A stretch of 64,000 nucleotides of DNA from Aliidiomarina sp. (GCF_022565475.1 NZ_JAIUMR010000003.1:124001-188000); one strand, 5' to 3'. Shown: positions 1 to 8,975, counted from the stretch's first letter. Numbers and translations: made by a program. The notes: generated by a model from the letters alone, not told the origin.

Positions 1-326
1 TCTCTGGAATTCAAGCCGCCTTGCAGCAAATGCAGACCTTGCAAACCCAAGCGACAGGCCAAAAGCCAAACGTTGCGGCCGCTGCGCAACTCGAGAAACC
101 GCAGGGTAGCTTTGCAACGGAACTTAAAGCATCAATTAATCGCATTAACGAATTGCAGCAAAACTCAGCTGCAAAAACTCAAGCCTTTCAGCTTGGTGAC
201 CCGAGCGTACAACTCAATGATGTGATGGTCGATGCGCAAAAAGCGTCGCTCGCTTTTGAAATGGGTGTGCAGGTGCGTAACCGTTTAGTGAATGCGTATA
301 AAGAAGTCATGAATATGAATGTCTAG
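1..326 (+). CDS. fliE: Flagellar hook-basal body protein FliE, 5' end outside window
   Basis: Frame is open upstream of the listed TTG start (SGIQAALQQMQTLQ...); C-terminus DVMVDAQKASLAFEMGVQVRNRLVNAYKEVMNMNV is typical of FliE. Confidence 0.93.
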   Translation, partial: SGIQAALQQMQTLQTQATGQKPNVAAAAQLEKPQGSFATELKASINRINELQQNSAAKTQAFQLGDPSVQLNDVMVDAQKASLAFEMGVQVRNRLVNAYKEVMNMNV

Positions 327-344
327 TGCTTGCATTGAAGCACG

Positions 345-373
345 CAAAAAAGGGAGGAAAACCTCCCTTTTTC
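345..373. terminator. Rho-independent bidirectional terminator between convergent fliE and flaG
   Basis: aaaaaagggaggaaaacctcccttttt hairpin flanked by A and T tracts. Confidence 0.85.
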
Positions 374-388
374 GATCGTATAGGCGGC

Positions 389-736
389 TTAGGCTTCGCC
401 GTTGATCAAGACACCGCGTAAGTCATTGAGCTGTTGAGCTGCTCGTAAAACCTCTTCCGACGGAATTTGGCGAATGACATCGCCAGATTTGGTGTCAACA
501 ATCTGCACAACCACGGGTTCGCCGTCGGAAATCTGGAATTGAACACCGTAGGGGTTCAACACTTCATTGATTTGCTGCAACGGTGGTACCAGCTGCTCGG
601 CAGTCATTTTTTGTGCAGCCGTCTCATTGCCTTTGGTGGCAGGCAAATGTTGCATGACCTTTTCAGCGCGTTGTTTCTCAGACGCAGCGAACGAAGCCGC
701 CCAATTACCTGAGAGTTCACTAATTGGCGTAGTCAT
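389..736 (-). CDS. flaG: FlaG family flagellar protein
   Basis: 115 aa; C-terminal VVVQIVDTKSGDVIRQIPSEEVLRAAQQLNDLRGVLI matches the FlaG family pattern; flagellar context; sigma28-like promoter upstream. Confidence 0.85.
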   Translation of the reverse strand: MTTPISELSGNWAASFAASEKQRAEKVMQHLPATKGNETAAQKMTAEQLVPPLQQINEVLNPYGVQFQISDGEPVVVQIVDTKSGDVIRQIPSEEVLRAAQQLNDLRGVLINGEA

Positions 737-790
737 AGTGAGTCTTCCTATGCAATACGAATCTAATACATATTAGTCCGGATATTCTTT

Positions 791-817
791 TTATCGGACT
801 GTCTTTTAAAAACTTTA
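791..817 (-). promoter_or_regulatory. Sigma28 (FliA) type promoter for flaG
   Basis: TTATCGGA-N11-AAACTTTA on + strand, reverse complement of TAAAGTTT-N11-GCCGATAA with one mismatch. Confidence 0.8.
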
Positions 818-909
818 TAGCAAGATAAGATAAAACCAGCCATTTATTGTTAACTAAATGATTTTTATACTTAAAAAATGTACCTGCCGTATAGCAACTG
901 ATGCCCTAA

Positions 910-1812
910 TTAAGGCAGCTCAGTTTTCTTGATCGTACTGTTTCTGACCGCTTCGCGATGGCTAATGTAAATTCCACTGGCAATAACCACTGCAGCACCC
1001 AATAGGACATACGCCCCAGGCCAATCGCCCCACAGTAAGTAGCCCAACGCTAACGCCCAAATCATTGCGGTGTATTCAAACGACGATAGCAACGACGGCG
1101 GTGCCATCCGATACGCTTCAGTAAGTAAGTACTGGGCGATAGCCCCTGACACGCCTAACCCAAACAGCCAAGGCATGTCCTGTAGCTGTACCGGCTGCCA
1201 ATCGAAAACTGCAATGAAGCCGCAGCCAAGACTCAGGCTTAGTACAAAAAAGAACATTAGCGACTCCGATGTTTCGCTGCGATGCATGTAACGGACCATC
1301 ACCATAATCAGCGCATAACCCAGCGTGGCTAACAGCCCGGTAATGACACCATAGGAAAAAAAGCCCATGGCGTTGGGGTTCAGCATAATCACGACACCAA
1401 TAAAGCCGACCGCGACAGCGCTGTAGCGATGAATGCCAACCTTTTCTTTCAACAGTGGCACAGACAATAGTGTAATCAGCAAGGGCGCGACAAAGAAAAT
1501 GGCATACGCGTTGGCTAAAGGCAGTTCGCGCAGGGTAATGACCGTTAAGGTAAGAAAGGCGATACTGACCACGCCGCGAACCACGTGTAAATGCCATTTG
1601 TTCGGCTTAATGCGCGGAAGCCGATTACTAATCACCAACCACAGCAAGACAAAAGGCAGCGACGTCGCGCCACGAAAGAAGGACACCTGCATCGCACTCA
1701 TGCGACTGGCTAGCTCTTTCATGGCCACGTCCATCAAGGCAAAGCAAAACACCGCGAGCACCATAAAAATGATACCGCGCCCAAGGCGTTCTTGTTGTGC
1801 GTGAGATTGCAT
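910..1812 (-). CDS. EamA/DMT family transporter
   Basis: Ten hydrophobic segments with internal EamA-like duplication; likely start MQSHAQQERLGRGIIF at 1812 rather than the longer ORF start. Confidence 0.8.
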   Translation of the reverse strand: MQSHAQQERLGRGIIFMVLAVFCFALMDVAMKELASRMSAMQVSFFRGATSLPFVLLWLVISNRLPRIKPNKWHLHVVRGVVSIAFLTLTVITLRELPLANAYAIFFVAPLLITLLSVPLLKEKVGIHRYSAVAVGFIGVVIMLNPNAMGFFSYGVITGLLATLGYALIMVMVRYMHRSETSESLMFFFVLSLSLGCGFIAVFDWQPVQLQDMPWLFGLGVSGAIAQYLLTEAYRMAPPSLLSSFEYTAMIWALALGYLLWGDWPGAYVLLGAAVVIASGIYISHREAVRNSTIKKTELP

Positions 1813-1933
1813 GCCTTTCTGTGTCCTCGCTGAGTGTTTACGTCGATTATATCGACCGAACAGGGGAATACTAGTGCAGGCCCGAGACTTGTTATATGCT
1901 GCGGTAAAACAACCAACAAGGAAAAGCGTTTTT

Positions 1934-2341
1934 ATGAAGTTACGTTCTTTTGCAATTGCGGTACTTTTTGCGGTTACTGGCGCCGCCCAAGCCGAGTTAC
2001 TTGATGACAATGACATACAAGCGAGCTTAATCGCAGTGTCCAATGAAATGAATCAAATGACCCCGATCATGGTTGACGAGGATACACGACTGGACACCAC
2101 GGTTGCCCTGAAACGTTCGTTTATGTATGTCTATACCTTGGTCGCTTTTGATGCCGACGAAATTGATCCTGACCTATTTCTGGACGCGATTGAACCACTG
2201 GTCACTCGGGAAGTGTGTTCGTCGCCGGACATGGCCGGTTTTCGCGACAATAATATCGATACCTTGTACGTTTATCGCGGAAAAGATGGTAATCAAATTG
2301 CCAGCGTGACGATAAAAGTCAGTGACTGTACTGCAGAATAA
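1934..2341 (+). CDS. Hypothetical secreted protein
   Basis: MKLRSFAIAVLFAVTGAAQAE signal peptide; two cysteines in the C-terminal half. Confidence 0.7.
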   Translation: MKLRSFAIAVLFAVTGAAQAELLDDNDIQASLIAVSNEMNQMTPIMVDEDTRLDTTVALKRSFMYVYTLVAFDADEIDPDLFLDAIEPLVTREVCSSPDMAGFRDNNIDTLYVYRGKDGNQIASVTIKVSDCTAE

Positions 2342-2343
2342 CA

Positions 2344-2377
2344 ATGAGAAGGCTCCGAACGGGGCCTTTCTTCATTA
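2344..2377 (+). terminator. Probable terminator after the 1934-2341 gene
   Basis: aaggctccgaacggggcctttctt imperfect hairpin followed by T-rich sequence. Confidence 0.5.
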
Positions 2378-2379
2378 GG

Positions 2380-2772
2380 TTAGTCGATGGAGCAAACGTC
2401 GCAGCGTCGTTTACCCGTAAGGAGCTTCGAAATACCATTGCGGTTGCGTGCAAACAATAAGTAGGCCTTGTCGGCAAACCAACGCACGATCGGCCAGCGC
2501 AATGGCGCGGTCAGCCAGCCGCGACCAACCAACGACCAAGCAGCATGTGTGACGTCTAGTCCGTACAAGAGGTCACCTTTTGCATTCATGCCATGCAGAA
2601 TTTGGTTGGCACGTTGAAACGAAACCTGCGGATACCGCACATTAAAGTCATCTGCATTAATGTCCTCAAACGCCATGTGCTGGCGCGAGTCTAAACGCTT
2701 TAAATGACGCATTTCGCGAACACACAACGGGCAACCGCCGTCGTAAAAAATGATCAGTTGAGACATAGTCAC
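2380..2772 (-). CDS. DCC family thiol-disulfide oxidoreductase (DUF393)
   Basis: IIFYDGGCPLCVREMRHLKRLD motif near N-terminus. Confidence 0.88.
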   Translation of the reverse strand: MTMSQLIIFYDGGCPLCVREMRHLKRLDSRQHMAFEDINADDFNVRYPQVSFQRANQILHGMNAKGDLLYGLDVTHAAWSLVGRGWLTAPLRWPIVRWFADKAYLLFARNRNGISKLLTGKRRCDVCSID

Positions 2773-3198
2773 TCAGGTTTTCGGGTTTGCATTCATTACG
2801 TACTGAAACCAAGGATGGATTAGCGCGTCGGCCAGTCACGGGCATAAAAGCTCACCCAGTTGATTTCAGCGGAGGTTCAGCGTAATTTAACTTTTAGATA
2901 AACGCACGCCAAAGGAAAATTGGCAAAGCGATAGCGACTTTCGAGTAGCCAATAGGGTCCGCTCAGTAGTTTCCTCATGGAAGAGCCCACCTTTAACGTC
3001 TCGCTTTCATGCACGTTTTGTCCTTTACCCAACGCCCCATTTGCGTGTGCCGCGCCCGTTTAGAGGGCTGGTATTCATGCGCCTGGGTTTAATGTTGATG
3101 GGTATGAAAGCGAGTAGAAGTGGGGTGATAACGCGCATGCATGTGTATCGGGGATATGCGGCGTGCTTATTAATATAATGTTAGCCAGAGGGAGTGTG

Positions 3199-3873
3199 AT
3201 GGCCAAGGGTAAGATACTAGAGCTGAGCGCAGAAGGCGCTGAGATCGCATTAAAGCAAGCAGTCGACAACAGCGTGCTCAGTGAAGTGCCGATCGTCGGC
3301 TCTATCGTCAAGCTCTATGCGATCGGTTCTTCTGTTCGTGACAAGCTCTATACAGAGAAAGTTCGCCAATTTCTGGTAGCGATGAATGAGGTTCCAGAGG
3401 AAAAGCGATTGCGGTTCCGAGAGGCGGTTATATCAGGTCAGGAGAAAAGCGAAAGGCTCGTACAAAAAATACTGCTAGTTATCGAGTCCCAATCTGACGT
3501 TGAAAAGTCAGAACTGATTGCAAATTTCTTCTTGGCTTATTTAGACGGAGTCATAGATGACGCAGACTTCAGGCGCGCACTCGACGTAACTGCTGCGTAT
3601 TTCCTCGATGACCTCATGCAGTTCTTGAAAGGGGATGGTTTTCATGGATTTATGCATGAGAAGTACGAGGATTTAGAAAGGAGGGGCCTTGCAAGCTTGG
3701 TTGGCTCCCCGTTGATAGGCTTCGATAAGACAACTTCTGATGAATTGAGACGTGACGGCTGGCGGGAAGGGGCAGACGCAGTTCATTTTGAGAGTACGTT
3801 CTTTGGCAGCACCTTTCAGAAGGCATATCACTATGGAGCCAGGCTCAGAGAGCAGTCCGAGGCCAATGGCTAA
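3199..3873 (+). CDS. Uncharacterised cassette-borne protein
   Basis: Intact ~224 aa ORF starting MAKGKILELSAEGAEIALKQ; stop codon lies inside an attC-like site; no family recognised. Confidence 0.65.
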   Translation: MAKGKILELSAEGAEIALKQAVDNSVLSEVPIVGSIVKLYAIGSSVRDKLYTEKVRQFLVAMNEVPEEKRLRFREAVISGQEKSERLVQKILLVIESQSDVEKSELIANFFLAYLDGVIDDADFRRALDVTAAYFLDDLMQFLKGDGFHGFMHEKYEDLERRGLASLVGSPLIGFDKTTSDELRRDGWREGADAVHFESTFFGSTFQKAYHYGARLREQSEANG

Positions 3874-3939
3874 CAAATTGCTACACACGGATAAATTACT
3901 CGCTGCGCTCGCAATTTTCCGGTGAGCAAGGCGTTAAAT
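3868..3939 (+). repeat. attC-like integron recombination site
   Basis: GGCTAACAAATTGCT..CACACGGATAAATTACTCGC/GCTCGCAATTTTCCGGTGAGCAAGGCGTTAAAT: imperfect palindrome with a TAAC...GTTAAAT frame (GTTRRRY core). Confidence 0.8.
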
Positions 3940-4193
3940 CAGTAGTGGTACCGGAGCTGGGCCAGGAGCAATGCGTCATCCGTAACCTTGTAGACCATGC
4001 GGTGCTCGTCGTTAATTCGGCGGGACCAGTAGCCAGCGAAACTGTGTTTGAGGGGTTCGGGTTTGCCGATGCCCTCGAACGCTTCTCGTTTCGTTTCCTT
4101 GATTAGTTTATTGATTCGATTCATAATCTTTTTGTCGGTTTTTTGCCAGTATAGATAATCTTCCCAGGCGTTTTCGGAGAAGATGAGCTTCAT
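3939..4193 (-). CDS. yoeB: Txe/YoeB family toxin of toxin-antitoxin module
   Basis: MKLIFSENAWEDYLYWQKTDKKIMNRINKLIKE...GKPEPLKHSFAGYWSRRINDEHRMVYKV...RYHY is a canonical YoeB pattern. Confidence 0.95.
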   Translation of the reverse strand: MKLIFSENAWEDYLYWQKTDKKIMNRINKLIKETKREAFEGIGKPEPLKHSFAGYWSRRINDEHRMVYKVTDDALLLAQLRYHY

Positions 4194-4441
4194 TCAAAAA
4201 GTTCTCTTTCTTGGCCGCCGCCTTGCTCCAACTCGGTAACGGATTCCAACAAACGACGGGCGTTCTTTGGTGCGCGCAGGAGATATGAAGTCTCTTGCAA
4301 AGCTTCATAATCGTCAAGGGAGATCATTACCACGGACTGCGACTTGTTCCGAGTGATGATCACTGGAGAATGGTCTTCGCAGACCTGCTCCATGGTTTTT
4401 GCTAAATTGTTTCTAGCGGCTGTGTAGCTGATGGCATCCAT
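4190..4441 (-). CDS. yefM: YefM family antitoxin (Phd/YefM)
   Basis: MDAISYTAARNNLAKTMEQVCEDHSPVIITRNKSQSVVMISLDDYEALQETSYLLRAPKNARRLLES; overlaps the toxin start by 4 nt. Confidence 0.94.
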   Translation of the reverse strand: MDAISYTAARNNLAKTMEQVCEDHSPVIITRNKSQSVVMISLDDYEALQETSYLLRAPKNARRLLESVTELEQGGGQERELFE

Positions 4442-4495
4442 AACGGGACTCCTGTGCAAGATAATGATCATGTACAGGATACCGTACTTTAAAAA

Positions 4496-4574
4496 ATTTA
4501 ACAATCGGCTGCATAGCGACCGATTGTTCCGCCACTCTGCGTCTTCAAACCGGCGTGTGAGCCGGGCGTTATGT
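4496..4574 (+). repeat. attC-like integron recombination site
   Basis: ATTTAAC (RYYYAAC) AATCGGCTG...CCGGGCGTTATGT; arms TAAC..CGGCT / AGCCGG..GTTA pair imperfectly. Confidence 0.65.
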
Positions 4575-4583
4575 GGGGGGTAG

Positions 4584-5156
4584 ATGCGCATGCCGTTGAA
4601 GTGGTTTGTGCTTTGGGCTGCTAGCATTGTTCTGCCGGGCTGTGCTGCGTATGGGATCAGAGATTTATCGCATGACCCTTCAGTACAAGCCCTCATTGGA
4701 CAGTGCTATCAATTGACAGGCGAGTCTTTTGTTTACGAAGCAAGGTGCGTTGTTCTTAATTCTAAGGGGGTCGGTTCGAGAGAGTTATGTCTAGGGTTAC
4801 ACTCATTCTCTGCTGGCACTGAAATGAGCGTTTTTCCAGGGTCGTATGAAGAATATACTAGCGATAAGGAAAAGTGGGACAAGAAAATGTTTGAGAAGCT
4901 CTTGTTTGAAAAGCAACGCGAAATTTCTTATCCGGTTCCTGAGGGTACAAAGTTTTATATAACTACGGTAGTCGGCTACCCGTGGGGCGTAACAGGGCAT
5001 AAGTTGGCGATGAGAGCTGATTTAGAAGGCCCAAATGGTACCGAAGAAGTTGAACTTCGTACGATAGAACTCCTTACATACGGTCAGATTTGGGCAAAAA
5101 GAGACCGCATGAACAATATAAGCTTTAATTCTGAATTTGCTATCCCCTGTAATTGA
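4584..5156 (+). CDS. Hypothetical lipoprotein (cassette)
   Basis: N-terminal hydrophobic segment with lipobox LPGC; lies between attC-like sequences. Confidence 0.65.
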   Translation: MRMPLKWFVLWAASIVLPGCAAYGIRDLSHDPSVQALIGQCYQLTGESFVYEARCVVLNSKGVGSRELCLGLHSFSAGTEMSVFPGSYEEYTSDKEKWDKKMFEKLLFEKQREISYPVPEGTKFYITTVVGYPWGVTGHKLAMRADLEGPNGTEEVELRTIELLTYGQIWAKRDRMNNISFNSEFAIPCN

Positions 5157-5177
5157 GAAATAGCTGCATATGCCAAA

Positions 5178-5190
5178 TAACAATCGGCTG
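5178..5190 (+). repeat. Truncated attC-like half site
   Basis: TAACAATCGGCTG, 13 nt identical to the left arm of the attC-like site at about 4498, then unrelated sequence. Confidence 0.5.
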
Positions 5191-5250
5191 TAACTTTCAA
5201 AGAGTGTGGACATCAAGTAGAACAATCTGATTTTTCAGGTATTGTCTTGG

Positions 5251-5379
5251 CAGCTCACTGTTTACAAAGAAAACATTCGAAACATCGGTTTCTATGAAAA
5301 GCATGGATTCACTTGTGTTGGTGAACAAACGATCTCATCTGAAGATATATTTGCCGACCTTCGAGCTAATGATCGTTGA
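5251..5379 (+). pseudogene. GNAT acetyltransferase 3' remnant
   Basis: In-frame QLTVYKENIRNIGFYEKHGFTCVGEQTISSEDIFADLRANDR*, homologous to QLTVYKKNIPSIKFYEKHGFNVLGEQ in the next gene; no N-terminal part. Confidence 0.75.
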
Positions 5380-5398
5380 AGCCTGTACGTTTTCTTGA

Positions 5399-5704
5399 AT
5401 CAGCCCTAATTTAGCGAAACAATTTCAGAATGCCTTAGAAGCCGAGGGTAAGGTCGTTGGTTTTTATAGCGTATATGAGAACAATCTTGCTGCAATTTTT
5501 GTGGTACCAGGCGAACAGGGCAAGGGGTTCGGCTCAGCATTACTTGAGGATGCTAAGAATAGGCGCGAGAGTCTGCAACTCACTGTGTATAAGAAAAATA
5601 TTCCGAGCATAAAATTCTATGAGAAACACGGATTCAATGTACTTGGCGAGCAAATTGATGAGCATACTGGGCACCCTGAACTCGTCATGAAGTATCATTC
5701 GTAA
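5399..5704 (+). pseudogene. GNAT acetyltransferase, 5'-truncated
   Basis: Open frame from a TGA at 5396; GKVVGFYSVYENNLAAIFVVPGEQGKGFGSALLEDAKNRRESLQLTVYKKN has the GNAT acetyl-CoA loop (QGKGFGS), but no full N-terminus. Confidence 0.65.
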
Positions 5705-5769
5705 CAAGGCATAGCAGCTCGCGGATATTGGCCGTCGGACGCTCATAAACTCGCTCGCTGTGCAGGGCA

Positions 5770-6207
5770 TTGGGAGACTCTGTGGAAATCAAATTTGTAC
5801 GCTCTGAAAATCTAGTAAGAGCAGCGAGTTTTACGTTTGAGAATATGCGCGTTTACTACGAGCAGTTTGCACCAAGTTGGGATGCATCGAAAGTATTGGA
5901 AGTCACATCCGAACTCGAAAACTTTGACATTATTTATCAGCAAGAAGTTGTTGGGGTTATGCGCCTGCAATTTGAAGCTGATTGTTGCGTTTTAAGAGAC
6001 CTTCAGGTTTTACCCGCAGCACAAAATAAAGGAATAGGCAGTGTTGCATTAGCAGAGGCTAAAAGACGCACATTACATGCACATCTGAATACGCTTAAAT
6101 TGCGAGTTCTTAAAATTAGCCCAGCGGTGAGCCTTTATAAAAGGAATGGTTTTGTCACACAAAGCGAAGACGAACGTTTTTTCAATATGGAAGCAAAAGT
6201 CTCTTAA
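5770..6207 (+). CDS. GNAT family N-acetyltransferase
   Basis: LRDLQVLPAAQNKGIGSVALAEAKRRT...SPAVSLYKRNGFV: GNAT motifs A and B. Confidence 0.85.
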   Translation: MGDSVEIKFVRSENLVRAASFTFENMRVYYEQFAPSWDASKVLEVTSELENFDIIYQQEVVGVMRLQFEADCCVLRDLQVLPAAQNKGIGSVALAEAKRRTLHAHLNTLKLRVLKISPAVSLYKRNGFVTQSEDERFFNMEAKVS

Positions 6208-6270
6208 CGGGGTGCTATGGCCACATCGAACGCTGCTGCTCGTTGACGTCTCGTAATAACAGAAAATAAC

Positions 6271-6292
6271 AAAGGCGCCAATTGGCGCCTTT
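6271..6292. terminator. Terminator hairpin downstream of flagellin 1
   Basis: AAAGGCGCCAATTGGCGCCTTT perfect 22-bp palindrome, duplicated downstream of flagellin 2. Confidence 0.8.
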
Positions 6293-6314
6293 GCTGTGTG
6301 TAGCTATTGGGGAA

Positions 6315-7505
6315 TTAACCCAACAGAGACAATACTGACTGTGGTACCTGATTCGCCTGGGCAAGTACAGAAGTACCAGCCTGTTGCAGAATCTGTGCAC
6401 GCGTCATGTTAGCAACTTCTACTGCGTAATCCGCATCTTCGATACGTGAACGCGCAGCTGATAAGTTAGTTGCATTGGTTTGCAAGTTAGTAATTGCAGA
6501 CTCAAAACGGTTTTGGATAGCACCTAAATCTGAGCGTAACACATCAACTTGTGATATTGCTGCATCCATCAGTGCAAGTGGGTTAGTGGTAGCCGCCGGT
6601 GTTACATCACTTGCTTCATAATCGTTTATGTTAAAGTTGAAAAATAACTCGGTTGCACCTGCCACGCTAGTATCAAAATTCGCCGGCACATAAACTTTAA
6701 AATTACCGCCACCCTCATCAACAAAGCCTTTCGATTCAAGTGTGGCAATGTCTTCACCTGTAACGGTAATGTTATCTTCAATGAAGAAGTTTCCATCTAA
6801 ATCCGCAACAACATTGATAGAGTTTACTGATACGGTGTTGGTTAACCCGAGTAATCCCTGCCAATCAGAACCACTTGGAGTATTGTTAACTGTGGCGTCA
6901 GTTAGGCTGGTGTTTCCAAATTTAGCACTTAAAGCATCGGCAATTGGCATGCCTTGTCCATTGCTATCGAATTGAGGGCCAATCATTGATAGTTTACTCA
7001 CACCTAAAGTGGCGGAGTTAATACGCTGCAAATCTACACTAATAACTTCACCATCATTGGCGCCAACTTGCATGTTAAGCGTGCGATTTTCAGATAGTAC
7101 TTTTACACCATTGAAATCAGTTTCCAACGAAATACGATCAATTTCACTGGTACGCTGATTTATCTCCGCTTGAATAGAGGCTAAATCAGCACTGGAATTG
7201 GTTCCGTTTAAAGATTGAACAGTTAACTCGCGAATGCGCTGAAGGTTGTCATTAACTTGATTTAACGCCCCTTCGGCCGTTTGCGTCAAAGAGATGCCAT
7301 CGTTGGCATTTCTTTGGGCTTGCATTAACCCTGTAATTTGCGAAGTCATGCGGTTCGCAATTGCCTGCCCAGCGGCATCGTCTTTTGCGCTATTAATGCG
7401 TAATCCAGACGACAGCCTTTCCATAGACGTGGCTAGCGAAGATTGCGATTTTTGCAAGTTTTGCTGGCCAATCATCGATGTGATGTTCGTGTTGATCACC
7501 GACAT
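6315..7505 (-). CDS. fliC: Flagellin (copy 1)
   Basis: N-terminal D0/D1 MSVINTNITSMIGQQNLQKSQSSLATSMERLSSGLRINSAKDDAAGQAIANRM and C-terminal ARSRIEDADYAVEVANMTRAQILQQAGTSVLAQANQVPQSVLSLLG. Confidence 0.97.
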   Translation of the reverse strand: MSVINTNITSMIGQQNLQKSQSSLATSMERLSSGLRINSAKDDAAGQAIANRMTSQITGLMQAQRNANDGISLTQTAEGALNQVNDNLQRIRELTVQSLNGTNSSADLASIQAEINQRTSEIDRISLETDFNGVKVLSENRTLNMQVGANDGEVISVDLQRINSATLGVSKLSMIGPQFDSNGQGMPIADALSAKFGNTSLTDATVNNTPSGSDWQGLLGLTNTVSVNSINVVADLDGNFFIEDNITVTGEDIATLESKGFVDEGGGNFKVYVPANFDTSVAGATELFFNFNINDYEASDVTPAATTNPLALMDAAISQVDVLRSDLGAIQNRFESAITNLQTNATNLSAARSRIEDADYAVEVANMTRAQILQQAGTSVLAQANQVPQSVLSLLG

Positions 7506-7572
7506 AGTGTTGCCCTCAGTTAAGGTTAGCTAAGCGCAACTACTAAAATACATGCAACATAGCCATAAATAT

Positions 7573-7599
7573 TTATCGGCGATTTGCGATGAAACTTTA
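7573..7599 (-). promoter_or_regulatory. Sigma28 (FliA) promoter of flagellin 1
   Basis: TTATCGGC-N11-AAACTTTA: exact reverse complement of TAAAGTTT-N11-GCCGATAA. Confidence 0.93.
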
Positions 7600-7661
7600 G
7601 TGGAATATTATGAAAAGTAATCAATCTGAAGCCGATATTTTAAAGCCTGACCCAAAATAAC

Positions 7662-7683
7662 AAAGGCGCCAATTGGCGCCTTT
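7662..7683. terminator. Terminator hairpin downstream of flagellin 2
   Basis: AAAGGCGCCAATTGGCGCCTTT, identical to 6271-6292. Confidence 0.8.
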
Positions 7684-7705
7684 GCTGTGTGTAGCTATTG
7701 GGGAA

Positions 7706-8890
7706 TTAACCCAACAGAGACAATACTGACTGTGGTACCTGATTCGCCTGAGCCAATACAGAAGTACCAGCCTGTTGCAGAATCTGTGCACGCGTCATGT
7801 TAGCAACTTCTACTGCGTAATCCGCATCTTCGATACGTGAACGCGCAGCTGATAAGTTAGTTGCATTAGTTTGCAAGTTAGTAATTGCAGATTCAAAACG
7901 GTTTTGGATAGCACCTAAATCTGAGCGTAACACATCAACATCGCTGAGCGCTTTGTCTAGAGCAGCTAATGGGTTTGCAGTTGCGCCGCCTAGGATATCA
8001 TTGTCATTTAAGTCTGCAGCAGCAACAGTAAATGCAGCAGTACCAGGAGTGGTTGTGGTGTCAGCAGTACTTGGGTCGAGCGCAATAAATACGTTTAAAG
8101 GAGTGCCTGCTTCTGCATCACGGAAACCAAACTCTTGCAATGCTTCAACGTTTGTAGCGTCGACAGTAACAACTGCCTGAGCAAAGAAGTTTCCATCTTC
8201 ATCAACTACTACTGTAGGAGCGGCAACATTACCAGCGCCAGCACCGATTCGAGTAGCTAAATCTGCAGAGATATCAGTAACTGTTGCAGCAGTAACTGCC
8301 GTTGTCTCACCATATACAGATTGGAAATCTGCAGCAACTGGCGCTGCAGCTGTACCAACTGGACCACTTACGTTGAATGAACCTAACCCTAGTGTTTCAG
8401 AGGTGATTTTTTGCAAGTTAATGCTGATAGATTCACCGTCGTTTGCACCCACTTGAATACGAAGATCTTGAGTATTCGCAAGAACTTTAACGCCGTTAAA
8501 GTCAGTTTCTTCAGAGATACGGTCGATTTCGTTCAAACGCTGTGAAATTTCCGCTTGAATTGATTTCAAATCTTCAGAAGAGTTAGTACCGTTCTGTGCT
8601 TGAACTGACAATTCACGGATACGCTGTAAGTTGTCGTTTACTTGGTTCAATGCACCTTCAGCAGTTTGCGCAACAGAAATACCGTCGTTGGCGTTACGCT
8701 GAGCTTGCATTAAGCCAGTGATTTGTGAAGTCATACGGTTAGCGATGGCTTGACCAGCTGCATCGTCTTTAGCACTGTTGATTCGCAGGCCTGAAGACAG
8801 ACGCTCCATAGAAGTTGCTAATGCTGATTGCGACTTCTGAAGGTTTTGCTGACCAATCATCGAAGTGATGTTTGTATTGATAACTGACAT
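7706..8890 (-). CDS. fliC: Flagellin (copy 2)
   Basis: Same conserved N- and C-terminal domains as copy 1; divergent central domain. Confidence 0.97.
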   Translation of the reverse strand: MSVINTNITSMIGQQNLQKSQSALATSMERLSSGLRINSAKDDAAGQAIANRMTSQITGLMQAQRNANDGISVAQTAEGALNQVNDNLQRIRELSVQAQNGTNSSEDLKSIQAEISQRLNEIDRISEETDFNGVKVLANTQDLRIQVGANDGESISINLQKITSETLGLGSFNVSGPVGTAAAPVAADFQSVYGETTAVTAATVTDISADLATRIGAGAGNVAAPTVVVDEDGNFFAQAVVTVDATNVEALQEFGFRDAEAGTPLNVFIALDPSTADTTTTPGTAAFTVAAADLNDNDILGGATANPLAALDKALSDVDVLRSDLGAIQNRFESAITNLQTNATNLSAARSRIEDADYAVEVANMTRAQILQQAGTSVLAQANQVPQSVLSLLG

Positions 8891-8948
8891 AGTCTTATTC
8901 CTTCTGTTTTCATAAATGGCCGGCGTATTGGCCTGCCGTCAACCCTAG

Positions 8949-8975
8949 TTATCGGAACCGCTGTAGAAAACTTTA
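8949..8975 (-). promoter_or_regulatory. Sigma28 (FliA) promoter of flagellin 2
   Basis: TTATCGGA-N11-AAACTTTA on + strand. Confidence 0.88.

Noticed and set aside
1118-1597. 159 aa minus-strand ORF overlapping the EamA transporter
   Set aside because: Out-of-frame shadow of a longer, clearly homologous membrane protein ORF.
3060-3198. Possible additional attC/attI site before the first cassette
   Set aside because: TGATAACGC...AATGTTAGCC has suggestive ends but the arms do not pair convincingly by eye.
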